From Diphasiastrum complanatum (lineage: Eukaryota; Streptophyta; Lycopodiopsida; Lycopodiales; Lycopodiaceae): a stretch of 64,000 nt of DNA. Under the pieces are notes generated by a model that was not told the origin of the DNA, did no database searches, and saw only the letters and a list, made by a program, of their open reading frames with translations. The stretch spans positions 47,625,079 to 47,689,078 of the forward strand of contig CM055096.1 in the NCBI GenBank assembly GCA_029204225.1, read 5' to 3'. The position numbers and the translations under genes are program-made. Positions 45,106 through 56,723 of this stretch are shown piece by piece; within the stretch, counting starts at the first letter, position 1, and each line of letters opens with the position of its first letter.

Positions 45106-45874
45106 CACGAGAAAAATTGAAAAACCAATTAATGATGATTTTCCAAACAAAAACCTATTTGAAATTTCTTCCACAAATTTGTTATATTCTGATATTATTA
45201 CTTATCTCAAGAATCAAATATATCTGGCTGATTATGATTTGGAGCAAAAGACAATTTTTTAATATAAAATAGCACCTTATACGATTATTAACAATATCCT
45301 GTACAAGCTTGGTGCTGATCATCAACTCAGAAGATGTCTCGAAACAATAGATATTAAAAAGGTTGTTCAAGCCTTACATTCAGAAGATGCTGGAGGACAC
45401 TTTGCTTTAAAAAACATTGTTAATAAAATATTGACTGCCAGATACTGGTGGCCAACCATGTTTAAGGATGTATCAAATTTTATTCATTCGTGTGATCCAT
45501 GTCAGAGATCTGGCAAGCCTACAAAAGCAATGAATTGGCCGTTGACACCAATCCTACCTCTTGCAATATTTGAGAAGTGGGGGATTGACTTTGTCGGTCC
45601 AATCAAACTTGTGACTCGACATACTAAATGTCATTATATTCTTGTTGCAACGGATTATGCTACAAAGAACGTTGAAGCAGAGGCGACGAAACGAAACGAT
45701 GCGAAAACTGTCAGTCGACATCAAAAGTTCCCTGAAAAACTCCATATGAGATGGCTTGGACCTTATAGAGTCATAGAGGTGTTTGAGAATGGCTCTGTAC
45801 AACTTCAATCACTTGAAGACGAACTATTACCTACACATATCAATGGGTCCAGACTCAAGAAATACTACCTTTGA
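45106..45874 (+). pseudogene. Gypsy integrase with internal deletion
   Basis: Plus strand: ALHSEDAGGHFALKNIVNKI and HSCDPCQRSGK (H2C2 zinc finger), LTARYWWPTMFKDVSNFI, FEKWGIDFVGPIKLVTRHTK (first catalytic Asp in IDFVGP), CHYILVATDYATKNVEAEAT. The frame then jumps in place from KRNDAKTV to RHQKFPEKLHMRWLGPYRVI, EVFENGSVQLQSLEDELLPT and HINGSRLKKYYL. The rest of the catalytic core (second Asp and Glu) is missing without loss of frame, so a roughly 150-200 residue in-frame deletion leaves the zinc finger fused to the C-terminal DNA-binding tail. Confidence 0.85.
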
Positions 45875-46400
45875 CTAGAATTTTTTTATTTTTTATATTT
45901 TTTTTAGTATTTTTCTAGAATTGATTGCGAGTTTTCTCCTATCTTTTCTAGAAATTTTTGTGAATTTTTTTTCCACTTTCTAGCATTCTTCCAAAATCAT
46001 TCTTCAAAATCTTTGAGAATCTTTTTGAGAATATTTCTAGACGCCTTCCAACATTTTCTAGAATCTTTTCGAAAATCTTTTCGAGAATTTATCCCGACAC
46101 TCAAATTGTAATCAACGTGTTTTAATTTTCGTGCACCGTTTTCGAGATTTTTTTAGAATCTTTTCTAGCATCTTTCTCCAATTTTTTGAGAAATTTTCTA
46201 GCATTCTTTTGAGTGATTTTTATAATTTCATTATTTTTCGAGAATATTTCTTTTCTAGTATCTTACTAAAAAATTTCGAGAACTTTTCGTTAGTTTCTGT
46301 ATCATTTTCTAGGATCCTGCGAGAAGGTTTCGCGAAACTTTCTAGAATCTTCTAGTATATTTTTGAGAATCTCTCAACCTACTTTTTGTATTCATCCATT
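45875..46400 (+). repeat. T-rich degenerate repeat after gypsy pol
   Basis: Irregular repetition of TTTTCTAGAATCTTTTCGAGAA-like words (TTCTAGAAT, TTTTCGAGAA, TTTCTAGCAT). It follows the integrase stop in the sense strand and may be the 3' untranslated part of the element. No gene. Confidence 0.6.
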
Positions 46401-46644
46401 TAAAATGATGGCCACATGAACATTATTCAAACATGTATACGCCCACAAATCAAAACAGATATTGTTTCTTATCAATTTATTTCTTTTCCTTTCACAAACG
46501 GTCTTCCGTCATTAAGATTGATTTGTCAAATCATAGTTTGAAACTCTGAGCCATGCACGCCCTTAATAATGAAAATGACAGATGTCATGTCACCATGACA
46601 CATCATCATCCTCTCCACACCACTACTGCATATCACAAGTCATT

Positions 46645-48040
46645 TTCTATCACAAGAGAGAAGAAAATCTCTACCAGACCAAAATAATCAGCAACTCTGA
46701 AAGCATATTAAAGGCTTCAGAGAACGAAGATCAGCTCTGGCATAGAAGAATGTATCATCTGAACATGCGGAGCCTGTATGACATGAGCAGAAAGGACATT
46801 GTCACAAGTCTCAATATTTCAAGGCCAGATGCTGAGTTCTACGAAGCTTGTCAGAAAGACAAGCAACATCAGAATCCATTCACACACAAGGGAAGAAGAG
46901 CCAAAGAAGTTCTTGAGCTCGTCCACTCTGATGTGTGTGGACCGATGAAAACAGATTCGCTCTCAGGTTCGAGATATTTTCTAACGTTCATAGATGATTA
47001 CAACCGAATGACCACGATCTACTACTTGAAGAAGAAATCCGAAGTATTTGATTCTTTCAAGGAGTTATTGGCATTTGTAGAATGAGACACCTCGAAAAAT
47101 ATACAGATCCCTAGATCTGACAATGGAGGTGAATACAAAAGCACAGAATTCTCAAGATTCTATGAAGAACAAAAGATCAAACACCAGTTCACTTCTGCAT
47201 ACACATCAGAATACAACGGCGTGACAGAAAGAAAAAACAGCACGCTAGTCGAAGGAGCCAGATGCATGATGGCACAAGCTTAATTGCCAGGTCAATTCTG
47301 GACCGAGGCAATAGCTGCAGCTGTACACCTACAAAATAGATCTACAACGACAGCGCTGGAGAACAAAACACCATATGAAATGTGGACATGCAAGAAGTCT
47401 GATCTGTCATACGTATGAGTGTTTCGATGTGCAGCATACAAGCACATTCCAAAAGAAAAGAGAAGTAAGCTCGATGACAAATCCAAGCAAATAATCATGG
47501 TTGACTACTTGAATCGAACACATGTGTACAGACTCTACGATCCAACCACGAAGAAGGTTGTTTCGAGCAGAGATGTGAAGTTCGAGGAGTCCACATTTTC
47601 TGGACTGATTGACGAAAGAGGCCATGAGATTTTCACATTGATGCCTATTCAAGAGGGAGATTGAGGACATACATCAAATCAAAATGCAGAGCCCTAGACT
47701 CCAGAGCAGCAGGAAGCAAAGGATCGACCCCACAAGCAAGAAATGTTCGAGCAGCAACGAAACGAACCTCGAAGGTCACCAAGACAAAGAAGACCTCCAG
47801 ACCGCTATTCTGACAATCTTCAATGGAGTGAAGACACGCAGTTTGAGTACTGCAGCTTCACAGAAGAGCCAACAACATACCAAGAGGCTATCTAGAGTCC
47901 AGAGGGAGAATTCAGAAAGCAGGCAATGTCAGAGGCGATCGAGTCAATGAGGCAAAATGAGACATGGACATTAGAGCCACTGTCAGAAAACAGAAAAATA
48001 GTCGACTGCCAGTGGGTGTACAAGAAAAAACTGAAATTAG
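46645..48040 (+). pseudogene. Copia G fragment: pre-integrase, integrase, RT start
   Basis: Plus strand: EDQLWHRRMYHLNMRSLYDM, CQKDKQHQNPFTHKGRRAKE, LELVHSDVCGPMKTDSLSGS and RYFLTFIDDYNRMTTIYYLK (catalytic Asp). A stop at 47083 is followed by IQIPRSDNGGEYKST-like SDNGGEYKST and NGVTERKNSTL. From 47419: FRCAAYKHIPKEKRSKLDDK, IIMVDYLNRTHVYRLYDPTT, VVSSRDVKFEESTFSGLIDE, then an RT start VDCQWVYKKKLKLD at 48000-48040. It is the same family as copia A (compare 58994-60178 minus). Cut at 48040, where copia B Gag begins. Confidence 0.85.
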
Positions 48041-48558
48041 ATGCCAGAAGATGGTGATCAAGCAAAGACATGGAAGATCAAAGATCAGAAGGCCTTAGCA
48101 AGTATCACACTCAATCTGGCCGACTCCCAAATATCCCTCGTTACCACATGCAAGACCTCTAAAACTGCATTAGATTTGCTATCAAATCTCTATGAGACTC
48201 ATGATATAACCACCAGATTACATCTTAGAAGAAAGTTTTCTACTCTTAGCATGTCTGATTCTACTGTCGTCACTTCTCACATCAACAGCTTCAAATCTTT
48301 ATTGGATCGATTATCAGTTGTAGGATGTTCTATTCAAGATGATGATGCCATTATGACGTTACTTTCTTCTCTTCCAAAGTTATATGAATACTTTGTGGTG
48401 ATGATCTCCACACAACCCGACCTCACTCTTCAAAAGGTGATTGGTCATCTTCTTCAAGAAGAAATGCGGAGAAAGACCAGCGGCCTGTCCATCAAAGACA
48501 AATCCATGGCTCTATACACCAAGAAGAAAGACTACTCCAAGGGCAAGAATCAAGTGTA
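48041..48558 (+). pseudogene. Copia B Gag
   Basis: A 172-codon plus-strand frame: KTWKIKDQKALASITLNLAD, SQISLVTTCKTSKTALDLLS, NLYETHDITTRLHLRRKFST, VVTSHINSFKSLLDRLSVVG, DDDAIMTLLSSLPKLYEYFV and LTLQKVIGHLLQEEMRRKTS: a nearly full UBN2-type Gag lacking its first ~60 residues. It has no LTR or PBS upstream; instead it joins directly to the RT start of copia G. Confidence 0.9.
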
Positions 48559-49611
48559 GCAGCAACAATAGAAGCCTCACACTCAATGTGAGCATGGTGG
48601 ATCGTGCAAGAATCTTTTTGAAGAAACAAAATGTTTTTGTTTACAAAGCCTTGCTAGCTTTCAGCCCTCTACCTGACGAAGATGTTTGCGAACATGAAGT
48701 CAAGAGACACGAAGCACGAAAGTTTCACGAACACATGATGGGAAGACATGAACATGAAAGATTTGTGAACGAGAATCTTTTGTGGTCCAACATGAAAAAG
48801 TCAGACGACGAAAACGAAACCAATGACGTGACATGAAAAACGTCGCGAAGCTTTTGTTGCCGCCCTCACGCTCCAAAGAGTACCAACAAAGATCATGCAA
48901 GTACCCATAAGTACAGATATCTGACCTGACGGCATGACGTCAGCAAATATACTCTAGGTCGTGGCTAATCTGCCACTCTTGTAATTTCCTGATTAGTTAT
49001 AGATGTTTAGTCACTCTAATCTTAAAAGTTACATAGAATGACTATATATTTGGTAGATGATACTTGACAAAAAAAAGATGACAAAACACACATATAGTGT
49101 AGGAGTTTGATGCTAGTAAGTAATCAAGACGAAATACAGACAAGAAGTCCGCCTGCGTGCGAGACGTATTCTGTGATCGGGATCCATAGTGATCCACAAG
49201 TCCACTAGTAAGTGAGACATCCACTCGTGAGAGAACTATATTTCTCTCATGCCAACGCACTGTGTGGATCTGTATGCAGTGCTTGAAGAATCAAAGAAAA
49301 TCAATAGATGATCTTGTAGCCATTGTGCACGTCTTCTTTTATGTTGTATGATCTTGAACGCAAATGTGTCTGCTATTATTCATGGGTCTGATTCTCCCAT
49401 TCATTTCTATTCTGCACATTGGTTAAATTTGTTGAATGCTGCATTAGTTTATAAATGTAGATCAGTAGTGCTTGACTACATTCTGGAGGATTGTAGGAGT
49501 GATTCAACTAGCAGTGTCCAGCGACCACATCTGAATTCCATCCAAATCGCAAGAGAATCGTGGTCACGACAGTTTCACGACCGATTCACAATTTCTTCTC
49601 TCTTCACTTTT
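48559..49611. other. Spacer within copia B, no gene recognised
   Basis: Separates the Gag core from its zinc knuckle. The frame 48441-48836 continues with a charged HEHERFVNENLL segment but no known domain. Probably a later insertion or unrelated filler. Confidence 0.35.
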
Positions 49612-50430
49612 CTGCAGATATTGCAAGAGAGCCAATCATGACATCAAGGAGTGTTGTATTCGGATCTATAATGAGGAAAAGAAGCAACAACAACAACAGC
49701 TAGACTCCTCCAATGTAGCAAAATTTATGGAGCACAATACACACTTGTTAATGGCTTACAACAACACAACGAAGACTGTGATTAATGGTACTTGGACAAC
49801 GACGCTACCCAACACATGACCTCTCACAAGGAATGGTTTACCGAGTATGCAGCTTACAATAGAGATCAATTCATCTATCTCGGATATTCAAGCACCATAC
49901 GCGTGGAAGATACAGGAACAGTCAAGATTACATTCAACAACGATCTATCTATTTGTGTTCCCAACGTCCTTCATGTTCCTCAGCTATCAAAGAACTTGTT
50001 ATCAGTCTCTAAGATAACTGATGAGGCCTACACTGTTACTTTATCATCTGAGTAGTGTACAATATTCGAGGAAGATACTACTCTGACTACATGCACTAGA
50101 GTCGAATATCTTTATGTACTCTCTAATTCAGTTGCATTAGCTAGTATCTCTAATGAAAATGTAAACGACAATGATGTTCTGTGGCATAGTCGATTTGGAC
50201 ACGTGAATACAAGGCCACTTTCTTATATGCATTGTAATAATTTAGTTGATGGATTGAATTTCCCTTCTTCATTAGATAGGAGACCTTTCTTTTGTGAATC
50301 ATGCATCTATGGGAAGCACTCTAGAAGCAAGTTTCCAAGATCACATTACATCAAAACAAATCATGTATTGGATCTTGTACATAGCGATCTTTGTGGTCCA
50401 ATGCCAAGTCTGCAGATTTACATTACTTTT
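49612..50430 (+). pseudogene. Copia B zinc knuckle, protease, pre-integrase
   Basis: Plus strand: CRYCKRANHDIKECCIRIYN (CCHC knuckle), a glutamine run, then WYLDNDATQHMTSHKEWFTE, the protease active site with DSGA changed to DNDA. It continues TVKITFNNDLSICVPNVLHV, LSKNLLSVSKITDEAYTVTL. After a stop: NDVLWHSRFGHVNTRPLSYM, FFCESCIYGKHSRSKFPRSH and LDLVHSDLCGPMPS at the start of integrase, then truncation at about 50430. Confidence 0.85.
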
Positions 50431-50479
50431 TTAACAATCTATAGAAATACACTAGGTGTCGCACAGTTCGCATTTTTTG

Positions 50480-50700
50480 CACTTTCCCAAAAATTGCGAC
50501 ACTTGCCTTCGACTTCTTCCGTTCAATTATTTTGAAGAAGTCAACTTGTTCACAGTTCAACAGTTTAACTATTTTCAACACCTTCGGCTTTTTCACATTT
50601 TTCCAAAAAATGCGAAGAGAGAGAAAATTCCAAGAGGTCCTTTAGTTTTAAGGGTTAAACTGTTAATGACACCTTCGCCAACTCTTTAAGGGTACCTTAA
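50480..50700. repeat. Copy of the GCGAAGG/CTTCGGC repeat family
   Basis: Holds CTTCGGCTTTTTCACATTTTTCCAAAAAATGCG and TTTAAGGG(C/T)ACCTT words. These are the inverted counterparts of GCGAAGAAGGCGAAAAAG and AGGTGCCCTTA words at 42290-42830. Irregular, with no gene. Confidence 0.5.
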
Positions 50701-51522
50701 ACATGTTTTAAGGGCACCTTCATTGTGTTTCATTGAAATATAGCAGTAGTAGCTTTTCTATCTATGTATAACGTAGATGAATGCTTGTTGTGATTGAATG
50801 CATTTTATCGTTGTTTGATCACGCTTGTTTACTCACTCTGATCAAAACACGGACATCTACGACTCCTCAGTTTCTTATCAGATGATGGTTGCCTTTGACG
50901 CCTGAGGAAGTCGCGGTATCATACTACTCTTCCATCTATTTTAGAACTAAACTTCGCATTGAATCCATTTTTCAGTGATACCACACACAAACCATTTCTA
51001 ATCTCTTCGATGGACTTTACTCTTGGTTTTTGAGAGTATGAATTAATTTTTAAGATCCTGTTGGGCAATTAGAATACGTAAAGTTGTGATTATGTTTAGC
51101 AGAAACTTTCTATTAGACTGTTTTTGCAACTAGCAACTGACTGTAATGAGAGAGCTGTTCCGCAATATTCCTGCTCTCTTCTCCGTCCGCGTTCTTCTAT
51201 CTCCCTTGCCCCATCAGTGTGATATTTCACAAAATATTCTGACATGGTTTTTCTCTTTTGGTCTCATATATTAAAAGCTACTCTTTTTCTAATTAAAGCT
51301 TTTCTCATTTACAGTTTTTATTTTTTAGATTTGGACAGCTTATACAAAGAGTAACATAATTTATTAAAAAATTGAGCTTAGCTACCAATATGGGCATTTT
51401 AGAGTGGATGAACATGCAAAAAATCCACTCAACAGAGTTAATTATGAGTGTCCTCTTAAAAGTACAAATGGACAACTCTCCTTGGCTGAGATGGGCAAGG
51501 AATTTCATCACAATAAGTTCTA
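50701..51522. other. No recognisable gene
   Basis: AT-rich sequence without domains. The 51305-51511 minus frame has no known motif. Confidence 0.35.
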
Positions 51523-51525
51523 GTT

Positions 51526-51961
51526 AGATTTCAGACCTAATCTAATTTATATTGTATAAGTTTTAAATGTGATATTGTAAGTATTGTACAACTAATTGGT
51601 TTTACTATATTTGGTGGTGATCGGGACGTGACCCACTATCGACATATTAGTCGGGCACTTGTCCCGTAGCCTAGCTGGCTACTTGGACAAATGTACAATG
51701 TTATTTATAGTAATTTCTATACTTGCATGTCTCTAGTTTGTTTGTCGAATTTGGCCATAGTGGGCCTGACCTTAGTTTGGTAGGTGGGAGGCCAATTTTA
51801 GGACACCTTCAGGGACAAGCAGTTTGTGAGTTTCCTATATGTACAGTTTTCTTTTGTTATATATGGACTTTTGTTGTGCCATCTTTGAGAGCTTGAGAGG
51901 TGTAGCTATGGTGAATGTTTGATGCAATAAGCATGCTGCACTAGATTCTATTAAAAAAATA
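51526..51961 (+). mobile_element. 5' LTR of second L-family element
   Basis: Starts TTAGATTTCAG and contains GATCGGGACGTGACCCACTA, GACCTTAGTTTGGTAGGTGG, GGACTTTTGTTGTGCCATCT and CTGCACTAGATTCTATTA, aligning along its length with the LTRs at 22310 and 26697. Followed by TTGGTATCAGAGCA, the intact initiator-Met primer site (51963-51976). Confidence 0.8.
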
Positions 51962-52440
51962 ACTTGGTATCAGAGCAGTAGACTGTTGCACATATGCACG
52001 ATTCGGTGGAGCCATCGTCGCCATCGTTCACCTAGAAAGCTAGCATGTGAAGTGTCTCAGGAGAGAGGACTCCATATGGGGTATCCATAGTATGGATGGC
52101 AAGAATTAGCAAAGTTCCTTCGATCTAAGCTTCGGAGAAGTATTCAGGACAGTCGAAGTAAGTGAATTCGTGGAGAATTCAGAAGACTTTTAGTTCTAAT
52201 GGTTTCAAAGAAGTCATCGATGTTGGCTTAATAATTCACTGTGTGGACAGCCATTTGGTGCAATGATATTGTAGCAGAGTTTATAAAGAATAGTGCTACA
52301 TAGCTAGAGAAATTTACATGGATTAATTGGGTGGAAGTTAAAGAAAGTTTCAAAAAATTTCGATTTTATGAGGTATTGGCAAACTTCTCGGTGGCGATTT
52401 TTGTAATATCAACAATATCTATATCAACAATTCACCTTTG
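51962..52440 (+). other. Leader of second L-family element, truncated
   Basis: Aligns with 22616-23090: ATGCACGATTCGGTGG, GTGTCTCAGGAGAGAGGACT CCATA, AATTCACTGTGTGGACAGCC. Similarity fades at about 52440. The 3' LTR is absent. Confidence 0.7.
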
Positions 52441-53343
52441 TTTAGGTGTGAGCTCAAGCACTACACTCCAATTGGGCTCTATAATGCTGCAAACATAGAA
52501 GACTCGATGTACATGTGAAGGCATGAGAAATGGCTGATCAATAATACATGTTGATCTCAAGTTTTATCATGTCCAACTTTTGAATGCCACATTTGTCTCT
52601 CTTCAAAAAAATGTGTTTTTTCGTAGTGCCTGATTTGATCCCTTGCAATCAAATAGAACTACTGAAAATGAAGCAAAATCAAAACAAAATATGCATTTGG
52701 AAATGCACTGCTTATGTTGCCTACTTCTCTCCTCTCTAAATTTATGTCTACACTTTTTGAACCTATGGTGTCCCAACCACAACCATGGCCAGAATGAATT
52801 TTATATGTTCCATGCTTTTTTGTCCAATATCCAAATTTGTCTTCTAAATTTCATGCAAAATCACTCTTTGCACATCCAAATTCTTATTTATGAGACTCGT
52901 ACTCTCCTCCCAACTTGCATTACCCAAAAGTTTGTTCACTTCATTGACCATAGCCTCTTTTTTTAAAGTTTCCCTACAAATCATTAAGGTTTCCCTAGTG
53001 ATCATTTGTATGTTCCTTGAGTATCTCATCCTATTTCAATGATTTTCTCACCCTCATCATTAGTCCATCAATTTTACAAACCCCCTTTGGCTCTCCTATC
53101 ACTCCCTCGTCCCCAAGCACGACCACCTCTTCTTCCTATATCTCCACCTCTATTAGTTTGTCCCCACTATGACTACGAATAGAATGGCTTTCAACTTGTC
53201 CTCCATTCCATGGTTGTTGCCACAAACTATCCTCCGAGACTTTGCCATCATCCTTAGACGCAACCCCATTATGGGATGAGGCTTATTCTTGGAAGTACTA
53301 AAACTAAAACAAAAGTTATGTGTATCGTAAAAAACATCAAATG
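52441..53343. other. No recognisable gene
   Basis: Short frames only, with no domain or repeat identified. Confidence 0.35.
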
Positions 53344-54498
53344 TGATGCCACGAAATAGGTAAATATTGAAGATCAACATAAATATGGCATGATATACTC
53401 GAAAATGAAGATATGAGCCAGATAAATGTAAATCATGAAGAGACCTAAGTCATTTTGTGGGAATATATCTCCTAAGTACTTGTCTTGTAGTTAAGGACAA
53501 GACCTTTAAAAGGGATGACATTGTCTTGGATAGCCTTTACTAGGTCGTCCACGCGAAATGGCTAGATATGAAAAGACATGTTAAACTAGAGTAATTTTAA
53601 CTCTTAGTTAAATATACCTCTTATGGTATAATCGAACGTATACTCAGTCTAATTGTTAACTAGACCTTTTCGCGGGAGCGACGCACCTGTTGTTTTAGAG
53701 GTGTATTAACATATATTGATCTCACACTTCAGTTTCGAGCATCGAGAGAGAAGAGTTTATGCATATGTAAGAGGTTGAAGAAGTGAATAGAATGCTGAGA
53801 GTTATTCTCCCTTATCTCTGTTCTCCGCACTGTTGAGTGTGAGTGATCCTGAGTCTACTAGCAATCTCTAATGCATTACATGAATTGCTCTATGATCAGA
53901 CAGACTCTCTAGCACATTACAGTCATTTGCTGTGTATTTGTAAAACATGCTCTAAAGAACTGTCTTAAAATCATCTTATTCGTCTGTCGCGAATACTTTT
54001 TTTCTGGCACTCGAATAACGACTACATTTGGTACAGTCACATAAGTTTCTAACGTGCTCTAAAACTATTCGTGTTCTTTAACCATAACCTTGGACTTAAG
54101 TTGTTGAGGACTTCTGTCTAGAAATGAATAGTTCGAATGCGATTAACTAATTGTCTACACAACCACAAATACATCAAACATTTCTCAACTCTCTGTTGAC
54201 ACCTTAATCAGCCAGAGTGTAGTACTACTGTACTACTCTGATAACATCTCACCTGTAGAACATGTTTCATTTGATTTGATAGAGGCCAGATTGTTGTTCT
54301 GAAATTATTAACATTACACACCCCAAACACAAGTAACACTGGTTACTTTCTAATGTCAGTTGACAACCAGAATAACACTCGAAACCACTTGTTACAATTG
54401 TATCAAATATATAACTTTTAAATGCTATTCTCTGTGGAAACGACATTATTTACTACAAAATCTATATTAACCTTGTTGGTATAGTACGACATATACCA
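53344..54498 (+). mobile_element. G1-family LTR, left arm of palindrome
   Basis: Near full-length match to the LTR at 8906-10172, from TGATGCCACGAAAT to ACATATACCA. It lacks about 100 bp (the part from TAGCACGATCATTG to GATCGTAATTGA) after GGTACAGTC. No purine tract precedes it, which argues against it being an ordinary 3' LTR. Confidence 0.85.
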
Positions 54499-54514
54499 AT
54501 TTTGGCGCCAAAAT
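54499..54514. other. Palindromic PBS-core junction
   Basis: ATTTTGGCGCCAAAAT: the start of the tRNA-Asp primer site, TGGCGCCA, which is self-complementary and is flanked symmetrically by LTR edge sequence. It is the centre of the inverted LTR pair. Confidence 0.85.
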
Positions 54515-55766
54515 TGGCATATGTCGTACTATACCGACGAGGTTAATATAGATTTTGTAGTAAATAATGTCGTTCCCACAGAGAATAGCATTTAAAAGTT
54601 ATATATTTGATACAATTGTAACAAGTGGCTTCGAGTGTTATTCTGGTTGTCAACTGACATTAGAAAGTAGCCAGTATTACTTGCGTTTGGGGTGTGTAAT
54701 GTTAATAATCTCAGAACAACAATCTGGCCTCTATCAAATCCAATGAAACACGTTCTACAAGTGAGATGTTATCAGAGTAGTACAACAGTACTACACTCCG
54801 GCTGATTAAGGTGTCAACAGAGAGTCGAGAAATGTTCAATGTATTCTTGGTTGTGCAGACAATTAGTTAATCGCATTCGCGAACTGTTCATTTCTAGACA
54901 AAAGTCTTCAACAACTTAAGTCTAAGGCTCTGGTTAAAGAACATGAATAGTTTTAGAGCACGTTAGAAATTTATGTCAATTACGATCAGGAACACAGATC
55001 AAAGACTCAATTCTTCAGACATGGATTGTCATCTCATATGTATACATACAGTTTTATTCAATGATCGTGCTAGACTGTACCAAATGTAGCCATTATTCGA
55101 GTGCCAAAAAGAAAGTATTCATGACAGACGAATAAGATGATTTTAAGACAGTTCTTTAGAGCATGTTTTACGCATACATAGCAAACGACTGTCATGCGCT
55201 AGAGAGTCTGTTTGATCAGAGAGTAATTCATGTAATGCGTTAGAGATTGCTAGTAGACTTAGAATCACTCACACTCAACAGTGCGAAGAACAGAGATAAG
55301 GGAGAATAACTCTTAGCACTCTATTCACTTCTTCAACCTCTACATATGCATAGATGCTCGAGACTGAAGTGTGAGATCAATATATGTTCTATGGGGTGAA
55401 CAAACACACCTTTAATACAACAGGTGCGTCACTCCCGCGAAAAGGTCTAGTTAACAATTAGATTGAGTATAGGTTCAATTATACCATAAGAGGTATATTT
55501 AACTAAGAGTTAAAATTACTCTAGTTTAACATGTCTTTTCATATCTAGTCGTTTCGTGTGGACGACCTAGTAAAGGCTATCCAAGGCAATGTCTTCCCTT
55601 TTAAAGGTCTTGCCCTTAAATACAAGGCAAGTACTTAGGAGATATATTCCCGAAAAATGACTTAGGTCTCTTCATGATTTATATTTATCCGGCTCATATC
55701 TTCATTTTTGAGTATATCATGCCATATTTATGTTGATCTTCAGTATTTAACAATTTTGTGGCATCA
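54515..55766 (-). mobile_element. G1-family LTR, right arm of palindrome (3' LTR of minus element)
   Basis: Reverse complement of the left arm, full length (1252 bp), including the ~100 bp missing from that arm. On the minus strand it is preceded by a purine tract and followed by the PBS core. It shares several variants with the left arm (GAATAGCATTT, TGATACAATTGTAAC, CAACTGACATT) that differ from the LTR at 8906. Confidence 0.85.
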
Positions 55767-55770
55767 TATA

Positions 55771-55780
55771 TCCCCTTCCT
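55771..55780 (-). other. Polypurine tract of minus-strand G1-type element
   Basis: AGGAAGGGGA on the minus strand, four bases before the LTR start TGATGCC. It primes plus-strand DNA synthesis in LTR elements and marks the sequence at higher coordinates as element interior. Confidence 0.7.
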
Positions 55781-56084
55781 CAAATGTGAAACATCCTCGT
55801 GAACATATAATCTTCATTTTCGAGGATCATTTGCGAAGCATTATGTTCTTCAGATTTTCGTTCAGACGAAAAGATATTTCTTCAGCTTAGAGAATATGTG
55901 TCTTTGTTGTTTCTTTAAATAGGTTGATTTGATTTGATCTTTGAATTGTTGATAAGAACTAGAATCAAACTTCAAAACATCTTCAAAACTTCAAAGATTT
56001 GGATTCAGCATCACATAGAAACATCACCACAACATAGGCAAGAATGAATATTTATGAAGGATTAAATTGTTCATGTAGTTTTTA

Positions 56085-56723
56085 GGCGAACTCCAAATTT
56101 TGTTGAGCCTTAATCAACATCAAGTCTTCCTTTGATTTTGTACAACGGTGAACTGGTAGGTTGCCAAATTCTTGAATCTTAACCGGGAGCAAGGTTCCAT
56201 CAAACAGCTCCTAAGTTAGCTTTCTATCTACATCTGAATCACTACGAAGTGTGAATTCTTTACAATAGCGAGCTGAAAATCTTATGAAAGAGCTTTTAGC
56301 ATAAAGATTCTGAACGAAAAACAATGTCTTTGCCGCAAAGGTGCCAAACTGCCAAAATGAATATGTACAGAATTGTTTATAACATATTGACTTCCTTCGG
56401 TCTTGCAGATTGTGTCGAATCTCCGCAAAATAATCTGCAAGGTTTTGCTCCCAATCCACGTAAAGATTGAAAAGTTCAGAGTAGGCCATATTTACATTGA
56501 TCAGCAAACCTGCATCGTCGAAAGCGCCTAGATCCGCAACACTTTGTGGTTTGTACAGTTGAAATTGTGACTTTCGCTTCCAAAGATGTCGCCTATTGTC
56601 TTCGTTTTGCAAAAATTGAAATTCTTTAATTCGAATGTATTCGAGAGCATACATAGCAGAAGAGCCTATGTATACATTAGAGGAGTTTTGAGCTCCAAAA
56701 AGACCCTTTAAGAATCCGTGCAA
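56085..56723 (-). pseudogene. Unknown ORF at the 3' end of the minus G1-type element
   Basis: A 170-codon frame (56723-56211) followed in frame, after one stop, by ELFDGTLLPVKIQEFGNLPV to about 56085. It contains EYIRIKEFQFLQNEDNRRHL, YSELFNLYVDWEQNLADYFA, EIRHNLQDRRKSICYKQFC and an aromatic-rich tail (FWQFGTFAAKTLFFVQNLYA). No known domain. The DGTLLP stretch resembles the end of some gypsy integrases. It sits just before the purine tract and LTR, where some plant gypsy elements carry an extra 3' ORF. Its first ~20 codons overlap the inverted-repeat element at 56675. Confidence 0.4.

Noticed and set aside
53340-54498. The left LTR of the palindrome as ordinary 3' LTR of the 8.9-kb element
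   Set aside because: No polypurine tract precedes it, and its inner edge continues into PBS core rather than host DNA; it shares variants with the inverted arm instead.
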